Shown: one piece after another, positions 17,087 to 26,833 of the stretch | Layout of the letters: each line of letters opens with the position of its first letter | Numbering within the stretch: the first letter of the stretch is position 1 | Assembly: GCA_027487485.1 (NCBI GenBank) | Contig: JAIYDN010000096.1 | Coordinates: forward strand, 79,597 to 143,596 | Reading direction: 5' to 3' | DNA length: 64,000 nt | Source of the DNA: Planctomycetaceae bacterium | GTDB taxonomy: Bacteria > Planctomycetota > Planctomycetia > Pirellulales > Pirellulaceae | The notes under the pieces: model-generated | The model's input: only the letters and a program-made list of their open reading frames with translations | Told to the model about the DNA's origin: nothing | The model's database searches: none | Made by a program: the position numbers and the translations under genes

Positions 17087-18421
17087 TTAATCGGAAAGTG
17101 ACCTGAACGATCGATAGGACTGGAAGGCACCCATGGATAGAATGGAAGGCAAGAAAACGGCTGCGGGCGCACAGTACCGTGCCAAAGGCGTTTCCACCAG
17201 GATGACTAAAGTCGTTGCACAAATCGCAAATCCGATTCCGAGCCAAACAATCGTCTGGTATTCGACGGCATAACGAAGCGTCTGCGGCTGTTGAAGATTT
17301 CGCCGGGACTTTAGCCAGCTTGCACCAAAGAAAATAACGATCAAACACACACCGCACACGGAAACCGGATTCACAAGGCTCAAATGGACGGTTTGCGTCA
17401 ACGCCCGTTTTGCAGCATGCCCCAACCAAATCCCATACCGAACAGGTCGCAACGCAATCACCTCTCGCGATAGTTGAGCCAAGGCTAAGTTCATGCGTCG
17501 CGAGTCTCCATCGTAGATCTTCTCTGCCGCAGGGACCGCGATCTGCCAAACCATCGGATTGTATTGAGTCTCATAGACGCTATAAGTCATGCGGCTACTC
17601 CAATCCACTCGCTGATCTCGACTGTTTAGTATCGCCGTCGCCAGCGGCCGTAGCTCCTCGCTCAGCTTCTCCACTTCTTCGCGTCGCAACATCTGACCAG
17701 CTATCCCTACCACGTTGTAGCCACCAAAAGAAACCAAGCCAAAATGCCCAACCAAAAACCACCTTAGACTACACCAGGCCAGGAACGGAACTGTACTGCT
17801 GAACAAGAGCTTGCACCCAAGTCGCACGAGCCCAGATGATGCTCCGTACAACCACCACCGAGCGATCACACCACCCACTGGCACAAAACCCATCAAGAAC
17901 AAATAAAACGGCTTGGTCTGGTAACACAAAAAAACCAGCAAACCAAGCATCAGCAACGAACCGACACGATCGGGAAGCCATATCAGCCGCAACCAAAAAG
18001 AAACCGCAAGTATGGCCAGCGACTGCGCAATCGAATCAGGTGTGATCATGGCACAATAATCGAGCACGATGCTGTTCGTCATCAAAGGCATCGAAGCCGC
18101 AAAAGCCATCCCTGCTGACCATCCACCTCGAAGCAAGGTGGCCAGAAACACAGCAGCAGCAATCGCCGCCAACGCGAACTGAACATAGGGTACGACCATG
18201 TAAGGTATGGCCTCGGTCGTGGTCGCCTTCAAAAAACAGGGATACACATAAGTGCGTTTGTTATTGAGCGCCGACTCAATGGATGTTAACGGGAAATTCG
18301 CGTAGTCCATCGTGTCGATTTGCGTCACCGGCTGAAATCGCCCCGACGCAAACATGAAGACGGCAATCGCAGCCACCAACACCATAAAACCAGACCAAGC
18401 TCGAAAGTGGTTCTCTCGCAT
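17087..18421 (-). CDS. Polytopic membrane protein, possibly GT-C glycosyltransferase-like
   Basis: 444 residues with about ten hydrophobic segments. After the first transmembrane helix comes a short acidic loop (QIDTMDYANFP), reminiscent of the catalytic-loop Asp of GT-C (PMT/ArnT-type) enzymes, and a Lys/Arg-containing loop near residues 250-300. Resemblance is in topology only and no family was recognised with confidence. It starts 12 bp after the stop of the ABC-2 permease gene and is surely co-transcribed with it. Confidence 0.6.
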   Translation of the reverse strand: MRENHFRAWSGFMVLVAAIAVFMFASGRFQPVTQIDTMDYANFPLTSIESALNNKRTYVYPCFLKATTTEAIPYMVVPYVQFALAAIAAAVFLATLLRGGWSAGMAFAASMPLMTNSIVLDYCAMITPDSIAQSLAILAVSFWLRLIWLPDRVGSLLMLGLLVFLCYQTKPFYLFLMGFVPVGGVIARWWLYGASSGLVRLGCKLLFSSTVPFLAWCSLRWFLVGHFGLVSFGGYNVVGIAGQMLRREEVEKLSEELRPLATAILNSRDQRVDWSSRMTYSVYETQYNPMVWQIAVPAAEKIYDGDSRRMNLALAQLSREVIALRPVRYGIWLGHAAKRALTQTVHLSLVNPVSVCGVCLIVIFFGASWLKSRRNLQQPQTLRYAVEYQTIVWLGIGFAICATTLVILVETPLARYCAPAAVFLPSILSMGAFQSYRSFRSLSD

Positions 18422-18433
18422 TCACGTCATCCT

Positions 18434-20098
18434 CTAGCCGCGGCCCGTAAGTTCCCATCGACGGGTGAACAACCACACATTCATACCAAGCAAAACAACC
18501 GTCGACGCAATCGTGACTACGAAGTACCCCAGCACCAACGGCCAAGCTCCAGCCTTGGAACCTGCCCCACCCACCCCTGATTCAATCGATCCAAACGGAG
18601 TACTGTCGGCCGCCATCAACGGACTTGCGATTCCTAAATACCTTAAATTCTCAACTCGCTCGATCGCCAACCGTCCATCCACCGAATCGATGTCGGGCGT
18701 GAAGCTCCAAAACAAAAAGTAGACCGCAATCGGCAAGCAGTACAACATTAGCAAAACAATGTAACTGACCATCATGGCGCTGCTTGTCTTGCGAAACAGA
18801 GTCGACATGAACATCGCTAAAACAGAATTGAAAATCGATGCAACTACGCAAATCGCTGCATAAACCAACATCGGCAACCAGTTCTTCAGCAGGGCCAGAT
18901 TCAAAAAAGACAACAACAAAGGGAACATCAAAAAGCTCGTCAGCACGGCAGAAACTCGATATCCCGCCAGCAACTTCCCCCACAGGATTTGCCATGACGA
19001 AATGGTGGTCGTCAACAACAAATCCAAGGTCTGTCTTTCTCGCTCACTGGAGATGCTACCGCCCGTAAAAACGGGAGCGGCCAAGATATTAAAGACCAAC
19101 ACAAACCCAACATAGTAAGATGCCTTGCTGGGCCAGATAAACAGCAGCACAGCCATCAAGGGAATCGCCAGCAGCATGCTCAACTGGATTACCAGACGTA
19201 GCATCAACGTCCCTTGGCTGAACAATTCTGCATGCATCTCCTTGTCGTAAACAGGATTGGTCTTGTCGCTCATGAGCGATTTGCGACGCGGCGGCGCAAA
19301 CAAACTGTCAGGAAATTGATCCCTTTGGATCACTAACCCCACCGCTTCGCGTTGCTCTTGCTCCAAATCAACCACCTCGCTGCCTTGACTACCTACGTCG
19401 GGCGGATAAAGCAATCGTCGTGCCGTGATCGCCAACATGGCCAACCCCGAAAGGATGCAGATCAACGGCACAATCGTGGTGGTGATAAAAAGCCTGAGAT
19501 CCCCTTGCTTGGCCAATGCCAGCCACATCACAATCCCCACAATCAAAATCGGCAAGATCAAAACGTAACTCACCACCAACGAAGCGCTGGTTCGTTTGAA
19601 ATAGCTGGAACAGTACATGCAGATGGAGCCGAACAAAAAAATCGCCGATAGCAAACCGACGTAAGCCGCCAAGAGCTCGTAAATGGAAACGCCCCCCAAG
19701 GGAAGGCATAGCATGATGATCGGAAGGGAACCGGAAACCAACACAATCAAGTGAGCTAACGCAGCAACCAATTTTCCAAAAACAATGCTCCAGGGCCGAA
19801 GCGGACTCGCCAAGAGCATTTCATATGTTTTGCGTTCCTTTTCTCCTGTAATAGCACCAGCCGTAAAACTAGGTGCCATCAACGAAGCAATCACAAACTG
19901 ACCCACAAAAAAGAAATCAACCAAACGTTGAGCCGACGCGGACTCAAGACTCAGGTCAATTCTGGTGTCGCGAGGGTAAGCAATCAGCACTACTGCAGCC
20001 AACGCAACTTGATACACCAACATCAACAGAAAGGCTCGTGGCGTGCGAAGATTGGTTACCAATTCTCGCTGAAGTACTGGATTGTCGAGGGCAAACAT
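18434..20098 (-). CDS. Fused double ABC-2-type transporter permease
   Basis: 554 residues made of two similar halves. Each half has about six transmembrane helices and the ABC-2 hallmark after helix 2: TAGAITGEKERKTYEMLLASPL near residue 80 and TGGSISSERERQTLDLLLTT near residue 345. The halves are joined by a cytoplasmic loop (about 230-290). The fold would form a complete permease from one chain. No ATP-binding subunit is present within the window, so its partner must be encoded elsewhere. Export of a lipid, glycan or peptide is possible; the substrate is unknown. Start ATG 20098. Confidence 0.85.
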   Translation of the reverse strand: MFALDNPVLQRELVTNLRTPRAFLLMLVYQVALAAVVLIAYPRDTRIDLSLESASAQRLVDFFFVGQFVIASLMAPSFTAGAITGEKERKTYEMLLASPLRPWSIVFGKLVAALAHLIVLVSGSLPIIMLCLPLGGVSIYELLAAYVGLLSAIFLFGSICMYCSSYFKRTSASLVVSYVLILPILIVGIVMWLALAKQGDLRLFITTTIVPLICILSGLAMLAITARRLLYPPDVGSQGSEVVDLEQEQREAVGLVIQRDQFPDSLFAPPRRKSLMSDKTNPVYDKEMHAELFSQGTLMLRLVIQLSMLLAIPLMAVLLFIWPSKASYYVGFVLVFNILAAPVFTGGSISSERERQTLDLLLTTTISSWQILWGKLLAGYRVSAVLTSFLMFPLLLSFLNLALLKNWLPMLVYAAICVVASIFNSVLAMFMSTLFRKTSSAMMVSYIVLLMLYCLPIAVYFLFWSFTPDIDSVDGRLAIERVENLRYLGIASPLMAADSTPFGSIESGVGGAGSKAGAWPLVLGYFVVTIASTVVLLGMNVWLFTRRWELTGRG

Positions 20099-20345
20099 GG
20101 AAAGCGCGATCCGTTGCTAGGATGATAAGCCAAGCCCAAAAAACGGTGTCCATGAGCCGTGATGCAAGAACCACAACGCCGGAGCCGCCTGTCTGGGCTC
20201 GCACAAGTATACTTGATTCATCCTTGGGGTGGCATGCACTCAACGCCTGCATTTCCCACAATCTCAGCCCAGTCGGCTCATGATATCAGCCCTGTCAGCT
20301 CACGTTCCTCTGCAAAAGAATGCTGCACTTCGCTGCTTGCAATCC

Positions 20346-20380
20346 ACCAAAAACAAAACCCCCGGATGTGATCCAGGGGC
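20346..20380 (-). terminator. Intrinsic terminator of the fasciclin gene
   Basis: Read on the minus strand, the transcript forms a 9-bp stem CCCCTGGAT/ATCCGGGGG with a CAC loop, followed by TTTTGTTTTT. It lies about 75 bp beyond the stop codon of the fasciclin-domain gene. Confidence 0.8.
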
Positions 20381-20455
20381 CAAGTTTTATCGCTTTCCTT
20401 GAGCAGACGAAACCACGGAGCAGATCGTCTGCAAACTTAATCACCATTCGCAGTA

Positions 20456-21349
20456 TTACTTTGCGGGTGGCAAAAGAACTGCATCGATAACATGGATGAC
20501 GCCGTTCGATGCATCGATGTCGGTCTTGACCAACTTCGACTCATTCACGAACGCACCCTTTGCGTTGGTAGAAATCTTGATCGATCCGCCTTGAACGGTA
20601 GTCGCTGCCTTAGCTGCCACTGCGTCTTCCGAGTAAACTCGGCCCTTAACGACGTGGTAGGTCAAGATTGCGGTCAACTTTTCTTTGTTCTCTGGCTTCA
20701 AAAGATCGGCAACGGTGGTGCCCAACTTGGCGAATGCTTCATCGGTTGGAGCGAACACGGTGAATGGACCTTCGCCGCTTAGAGTCTCGACCAAACCAGC
20801 TGCTTTGACAGCAGTTAGCAAAGTCTTGAAGCTGCCAGCTTTATCGGCCACGGCTGGGATGTTGTCGGTAGCAGGAATCATCACTGCATCGATAATGTGA
20901 ATAACACCGTTGCTGCAAACGATGTCTGTTGTTGCTACCTTCGCACCATCGACGACAACTCCCTTGGAGCTTGCATCAACATCAATGCGTTGACCATCAA
21001 GAGCAACTGCTCCCTTGACCTTGACGACATCGCCTGCCATGACCTTGCCCTTGACGACGTGGTGGGTCAAAATTGCAGTCAACTTGCCCTTGTTTTCAGG
21101 CTTCAGCAATTCATCTACAGTACCCTTAGGCAACTTTGCGAATGCGTCATCGGTTGGAGCGAAAACAGTGAACGGGCCTGGGCCCTTCATGGTGTCCACC
21201 AATCCAGCTGCTCCCAAGGCAGCAGCTAGAGTCTTGAACTTGCCTGCGCCAACAGCGGTGTCAACAATATCTTTGTCTGCACTGAAACCGAACGAGCTCA
21301 AGCCTGCAACAGCACTAAGTGCCAAACCAAACAACTTTGACTTTACCAT
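20456..21349 (-). CDS. Exported protein with two fasciclin (FAS1) domains
   Basis: A signal peptide (MVKSKLFGLALSAVAGLSSFGFSA) precedes two FAS1 domains, about 25-155 and 160-297. Both show the family H1 box (GPFTVFAPTDDAFAKLP and GEGPFTVFAPTDEAFAKL), the H-box (LTHHVVKGKV, LTYHVVKGRV) and the closing NGVIHIIDAVMIP/NGVIHVIDAVLLP. The two are close enough to suggest an internal duplication. FAS1 proteins mediate cell-surface adhesion; here an envelope or biofilm role is plausible. The gene is monocistronic with its own terminator. Confidence 0.92.
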   Translation of the reverse strand: MVKSKLFGLALSAVAGLSSFGFSADKDIVDTAVGAGKFKTLAAALGAAGLVDTMKGPGPFTVFAPTDDAFAKLPKGTVDELLKPENKGKLTAILTHHVVKGKVMAGDVVKVKGAVALDGQRIDVDASSKGVVVDGAKVATTDIVCSNGVIHIIDAVMIPATDNIPAVADKAGSFKTLLTAVKAAGLVETLSGEGPFTVFAPTDEAFAKLGTTVADLLKPENKEKLTAILTYHVVKGRVYSEDAVAAKAATTVQGGSIKISTNAKGAFVNESKLVKTDIDASNGVIHVIDAVLLPPAK

Positions 21350-21589
21350 GTATCTAATTCCCTACTGAGTGACAAAACGGATTCGAGAAGGTCTCGATTG
21401 GATATTACTTTTCAACGGTCGCGATTCGTTGTCGTACTATACGCGGGGGTCAATCGATCGGATTCAAAATATCTATTTTTCTTTGTGGCGAGATTCCCTC
21501 GTTCCCCCCTCTTGCCATCTCGATACCATGGACTCATCTTGGAACTCATCATCCAGCGAATATCAACCGAGTGATTGGTAAAGGTAAGT

Positions 21590-22354
21590 ATGTCCGAATT
21601 ACAAAATGATCCTAAAAAGCTTCCCATCAAAGCAGTCATCGTGGGCGCGACAGGTGGTATTGGCCAAGCCGTTTGCCGACTCATAGCCGAATCGGGTGGC
21701 GAGGCATTCTTGATTGGCCGCTCTTCAGAGAAACTGCAACATCTAGCAGGCGTTTACGGATGGGGCTGCGCCGTTGCTGATGCTTCTGATTGGGCACAAT
21801 TGGATTCCGTGATGTCGGGAGCCGAAGGCTTGTTGGGCGAGATCAATGCAGGTATCAATTTGGCAGGTTCGGTATTACTTAAGCCGATGCATTTGACTCA
21901 ATTTCAAGAGTGGCAAGCAACATTGAATGCAAATCTAACTTCGGCAGCTGGCCTGCTCAGAGCATGCGTGCCGAGAATGACAGCGAATGGTGGGTCGATC
22001 GTTTTGATGAGTTCCGCCGCAGCTTCTATTGGGCTAGCAAATCATGAAGCCATTGCTGCTTGCAAAGCGGGCGTTGAGGGGCTCGTTCGATCTGCGGCGA
22101 TGACTTACGCAGCGAAAAAAATCCGAGTGAACGCGGTCGCTCCCGGTTTGGTTCAAACGCCGTTGACCGAAAGAATTTGGAATAACCCTCGCTCGGCAGA
22201 AGTTTCCCTTGGAATGCACCCATTAGGACGTTTCGGGCAGCCAGAGGATGTCGCGCGTGCTATCTTGTGGCTTGCATCGCCGGAACAATCTTGGGTGACT
22301 GGCCAGTCGATCGGTGTCGATGGTGGCTTAGGAAGCCTTAAAGGAAGTCGGTGA
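21590..22354 (+). CDS. Short-chain dehydrogenase/reductase
   Basis: 254 residues of the classical SDR fold. The cofactor-binding GATGGIGQAV lies near residue 20; NAGINLAGSV occupies the position of the NAG motif; the catalytic Ser sits in VLMSSAAAS (about residue 140). The Tyr-x3-Lys motif is modified: the expected YxxxK position reads HEAIAACKAG, with His in place of Tyr, so activity is uncertain. The C-terminal GQPEDVARAILWLAS and VTGQSIGVDGGL are typical of FabG-like members. ATG 21590 is preferred over the TTG five codons upstream. Confidence 0.85.
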   Translation: MSELQNDPKKLPIKAVIVGATGGIGQAVCRLIAESGGEAFLIGRSSEKLQHLAGVYGWGCAVADASDWAQLDSVMSGAEGLLGEINAGINLAGSVLLKPMHLTQFQEWQATLNANLTSAAGLLRACVPRMTANGGSIVLMSSAAASIGLANHEAIAACKAGVEGLVRSAAMTYAAKKIRVNAVAPGLVQTPLTERIWNNPRSAEVSLGMHPLGRFGQPEDVARAILWLASPEQSWVTGQSIGVDGGLGSLKGSR

Positions 22355-22394
22355 TTTTCTTGCATCGAGAAAAACGAGAACCGGAGCGACTACC

Positions 22395-22841
22395 ATTCCA
22401 TTTGACCTGACCACACCAGCCTTGCTCTTTCCAGCGATTTCGCTGTTGCTTCTCGCTTACACCAACCGATTCCTGGGACTTGCAAGCGTGATTCGAAAGC
22501 TGCATGCAGACCATCAGCAAACGCAGCATCCCCATTACTTGGGCGAAATTGAAAATCTTAGAAAACGCGTCAATTTGATTCGCGACATGCAAACGATTGG
22601 GACCGGCAGTTTGCTTTGCTGCACGCTCTCGATGGGCTTGCTCTTCTTCGGCTGGGTTCTCGCGGCTCAGATTATGTTCTCGCTGAGCTTGGTCATGATG
22701 GCGGCGTCCCTGACCATCTCGATTATCGAAATTAGAATGTCGGTAGGCGCGCTTGATTTGCACCTGGCTGATCTGAAGTCAGCGAGGGATGAAATTTCAC
22801 GATCGAAACCAACTTCTGCCGACGACTCGAACGCCGACTGA
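22395..22841 (+). CDS. DUF2721 membrane protein (probable non-standard ATT start)
   Basis: The protein has the DUF2721 signature near the N-terminus (DLTTPALLFPAISLLLLAY), a hydrophobic pair near residues 75-110 and a charged helical tail. No ATG, GTG or TTG begins the conserved block: the first TTG (22422) would cut it in half. The ATT at 22395 is preceded by GGAG with 8-nt spacing (22383-22386) and would give a normal N-terminus; CTG 22407 is the other option. It lies 40 bp after the SDR gene and probably shares its transcript. Function unknown. Confidence 0.75.
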   Translation: MPFDLTTPALLFPAISLLLLAYTNRFLGLASVIRKLHADHQQTQHPHYLGEIENLRKRVNLIRDMQTIGTGSLLCCTLSMGLLFFGWVLAAQIMFSLSLVMMAASLTISIIEIRMSVGALDLHLADLKSARDEISRSKPTSADDSNAD

Positions 22842-22871
22842 AATTCTACTAATCAGGTTCATCGAGTTGTT

Positions 22872-25049
22872 TTAAACTCGTCGACCAGGCCGATAACCGG
22901 TTCCTGGCTTCTTTTGTCCATTGTTGGAAATGTTGCGTTGCTGTTTTCGCGGTCCCTTCTTCGATGGCCGCGAGGCATTCGCTGCCTCTTCGGGTGACAT
23001 TGGCAAGCCGTCGACGGGCGTTTCGACAGAGGGATCTTTTCGGTTGGGAATCGTATGAACGTACTCGCCTCGGAAACGCTTGTTGGCGTCATCTCGCCGA
23101 CGCTCGACCGCCTCTTTGGGTGGCTTCGATGGGATCAAGCAATCGCAACCTTCGCCGATGAGGTCCGTTCGATCAACGCTTCGCAGCGCGTCTCGCACCT
23201 CGAAATAATTTTCCGGTTTAAAGAACTGCATCAACGCCCGTTGCGACTTGCGATCGCGAAGCGCCTTTGCAATGAACACAGGCTTTAAAGTAAACGGATC
23301 CAGTCCGGTGTAGTACATGCTGGTCGCGACATCCAACGGAGCGGGGATAAAGTCCTGAACTTGATCCGGCTTGTAACCATTTCGCTTCAAAAACAACGCG
23401 AGTTCGATCATCGATTCGATCGAGCTACCTGGGTGCGATGCTATAAAATACGGGATCAAGTATTGTTTCTTGCCCGCATCTGCGGACGCTTGTTTGAATT
23501 GGTCCGTGAAGAACTCGAAGTCATCGTTAGCGGGCTTTCGCATTTTGAACAAGACATCCGCATCGACGTGTTCCGGAGCAACCTTTAAGTGCCCTCCGAC
23601 ATGATGCTCAGTCAGTTCGCGAATGTATTCAGGCGATTGGCGAGCCAAATCCATACGGACGCCACTTGCAACCAGAACCTTCTTGATTCCAGGCACCTCT
23701 CTCGCCTCACGCATCAATTCAATCACCGGGGTATGATCGACTCCCAAGAGTTTGCAAATCTTTGGATGGACGCAAGACTGGCGCCGGCACACGGCCTCCA
23801 CTTCGGGTTTCGTGCACCGCATATGGTACATGTTCGCTGTTGGGCCACCGATGTCGCTGACGATCCCTTTAAAGTCCTTGTCCTCCGTCATCGTTTGAAT
23901 TTCTTTCAGCACCGACTCTTTCGATCTCGACTGAATAATGCGTCCTTGGTGCGCGGTGATCGAGCAAAAGGTGCAACCGCCAAAACAACCACGCATAATG
24001 GTGACTGAATTCTTGATCATATTGAAGGACGGAATGGGTTCGGTGTAGCTTGGATGAGCGCGACGTGTGTAAGGAAGTCCATAAATTTTGTCCATCGCCT
24101 CTTGGCTAATTGGCAACTGAGGAACGTTGCAGACGATCGTCTGAGTTCCATGTCGCTGCATGATGCGACGAGCATTGAGTGGGTTCGTTTCGTTATGGAT
24201 GATCCGCGTTGCCTTGGAGAAAGCAATCTTGTCCGCAACCACTTCGTCGTAGGTAGGCAATTCGATCGCATCCGTTGGCAATGGCTCGGAAGCTCCCAAC
24301 GCATAGGCAACCCCTCGCATATCGCGAAGGTCCTTCACCGTTTCGCCATTCTCAAGCCGACGCGCCATTTCCACGATGGAATTTTCGCCCATTCCGAACC
24401 CGACCAGATCCGCTTTACTATCGAGCAAGATGCTGCGCCGAACCTTGTCGCTCCAGTAGTCATAGTGTGCCAAGCGCCGCAAGGATGCCTCGACGCCTCC
24501 TGCGATCACCGGCACCCCTTTGTATGCCTCGCGAGCACGTTGGCAATACGCTAGTGTGGCACGATCAGGTCGAAGACCAATCCTTCCGCCGGGGGAATAC
24601 GCGTCGTCGTTTCGGACCTTTTTGTTGGCGGTGTAATGGTTGATCATGCTGTCCATGTTGCCGGCGCTGATTCCGAAAAACAGCCGTGGCCGCCCAAATC
24701 GCTTCCAAGGTTCGCAACTTTGCCAATCAGGTTGGCTTATAATTCCCACCCGATAACCAGCTGCCTCAAGCACTCGTCCTAAAATCGACATCGCAAAACT
24801 TGGGTGGTCGATGTACGCGTCGCCCGTGACAATCACTACATCCAATTCATCCCAACCCCTCGCCTTGGCCTCTTCCATCGACATCGGAAGCGCGTTTCGG
24901 GCTAGCGGACCATGCGGCTGCCGCTCTCCCAAATTATCCAGGTAACGGCTCACAACGTTCCCGTTTACCCCTGTACCAGCATCGCAGGTGACTTGAGACG
25001 CCATAGAAGCCGAAGAAGGTGTCTCGACGATGGGAAGCGGGATGTTCAT
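22872..25049 (-). CDS. YgiQ-family radical SAM protein
   Basis: About 725 residues. An N-terminal cobalamin-binding-like domain contains DVVIVTGDAYIDHPSFAMSI and GIISQPDW; the radical SAM core has CFGGCTFCSITAHQGR (Cx3Cx2C) near residue 375, followed by VKVAPEHV-type sequence and HPGSSIESMIELA. This is the layout of E. coli YgiQ, whose reaction is not established. The N-terminus carries about 50 extra residues before MSMEEAKARGWDELD; GTG 25061 is an alternative start. The C-terminus is a basic, low-complexity tail. It is convergent with the DUF2721 gene, with only 30 bp between stops. Confidence 0.9.
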   Translation of the reverse strand: MNIPLPIVETPSSASMASQVTCDAGTGVNGNVVSRYLDNLGERQPHGPLARNALPMSMEEAKARGWDELDVVIVTGDAYIDHPSFAMSILGRVLEAAGYRVGIISQPDWQSCEPWKRFGRPRLFFGISAGNMDSMINHYTANKKVRNDDAYSPGGRIGLRPDRATLAYCQRAREAYKGVPVIAGGVEASLRRLAHYDYWSDKVRRSILLDSKADLVGFGMGENSIVEMARRLENGETVKDLRDMRGVAYALGASEPLPTDAIELPTYDEVVADKIAFSKATRIIHNETNPLNARRIMQRHGTQTIVCNVPQLPISQEAMDKIYGLPYTRRAHPSYTEPIPSFNMIKNSVTIMRGCFGGCTFCSITAHQGRIIQSRSKESVLKEIQTMTEDKDFKGIVSDIGGPTANMYHMRCTKPEVEAVCRRQSCVHPKICKLLGVDHTPVIELMREAREVPGIKKVLVASGVRMDLARQSPEYIRELTEHHVGGHLKVAPEHVDADVLFKMRKPANDDFEFFTDQFKQASADAGKKQYLIPYFIASHPGSSIESMIELALFLKRNGYKPDQVQDFIPAPLDVATSMYYTGLDPFTLKPVFIAKALRDRKSQRALMQFFKPENYFEVRDALRSVDRTDLIGEGCDCLIPSKPPKEAVERRRDDANKRFRGEYVHTIPNRKDPSVETPVDGLPMSPEEAANASRPSKKGPRKQQRNISNNGQKKPGTGYRPGRRV

Positions 25050-25189
25050 ATTCGAATTCACGAATGGGCCGGATGGAAGTGACTAGACGTCGGGTCAGTA
25101 TAAGCGGTGCTTCAAATGCGAATCCATTGTAGGCAGGAAATCAATTTGGTTCAGTGCATTTCTTTGTGGTTTGAAGAGGAATCCGTCCA

Positions 25190-25218
25190 TTGATGGTTCA
25201 GAACACCGCTTGTATACT
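25190..25218 (+). promoter_or_regulatory. Candidate sigma-70 promoter of gap
   Basis: TTGATG (25190-25195) and TATACT (25213-25218) are separated by exactly 17 bp. Transcription from here would give a leader of about 110 nt before the GTG start of gap. No competing gene lies in the 288-bp gap between ygiQ-like and gap starts. Confidence 0.45.
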
Positions 25219-25265
25219 TTGCGGCAACTGGTGGGAGACAATATCATTCGATGTTGATTTCCTAG

Positions 25266-26366
<1,101 letters not shown>

Positions 26367-26400
26367 TTCGCAGCAGATCATTGCCTTAGATTGTATTCGT

Positions 26401-26441
26401 AAAAAGCCTGATGGATTTCAAAACCTATCAGGCTTTTTTTC
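26401..26441 (+). terminator. Intrinsic terminator of gap
   Basis: The arms AAAAAGCCTGAT (26401-26412) and ATCAGGCTTTTT (26427-26438) pair perfectly and are followed by further Ts. It lies 34 bp after the gap stop codon. Confidence 0.92.
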
Positions 26442-26593
26442 TGGACAATCTCGACAAGTCGCCTCGAAACACTCGGATGTACAGCAAGTCCAGCAAAGCA
26501 CTGGATTGAAACAAGAACGCAATCGTTCTATATTGAGGTCGGTTTCGTTGCGAATGAAAAATCTCGAACAAGCAATATGCGTTAGGACTGGCT

Positions 26594-26821
26594 ATGTTAT
26601 TGTGGCTCAGAGAGCTTGCAGGCTGGGGACTCATTTTAGTTTCGCTGTATTTGATTCGAGTTGGGCTTGTCTTCATTTCTGATCTTGAAAATCCAGGAAT
26701 CGTACAAGCGGCCATCGTGCTGATCGCAGCTGTGGGCGTGATGCGGTGCGGCGTGTTCTTGATTCGGATCTCGACCGCAACTCGAGCTGCTCTCGCGCTT
26801 TCCAGCAAGAAGAATTTCTAG
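26594..26821 (+). CDS. Small two-helix membrane protein
   Basis: 75 residues from ATG 26594. Two hydrophobic helices (about 8-28 and 36-57) are separated by a short DLENPG turn; the ends are basic (TRAALALSSKKNF). I recognise no domain. It precedes the amidase gene by 12 bp on the same strand, which supports it being real and co-transcribed. A membrane accessory to the following cell-wall enzyme is possible but unproven. Confidence 0.65.
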   Translation: MLLWLRELAGWGLILVSLYLIRVGLVFISDLENPGIVQAAIVLIAAVGVMRCGVFLIRISTATRAALALSSKKNF

Positions 26822-26833
26822 CCCAGACAATTC

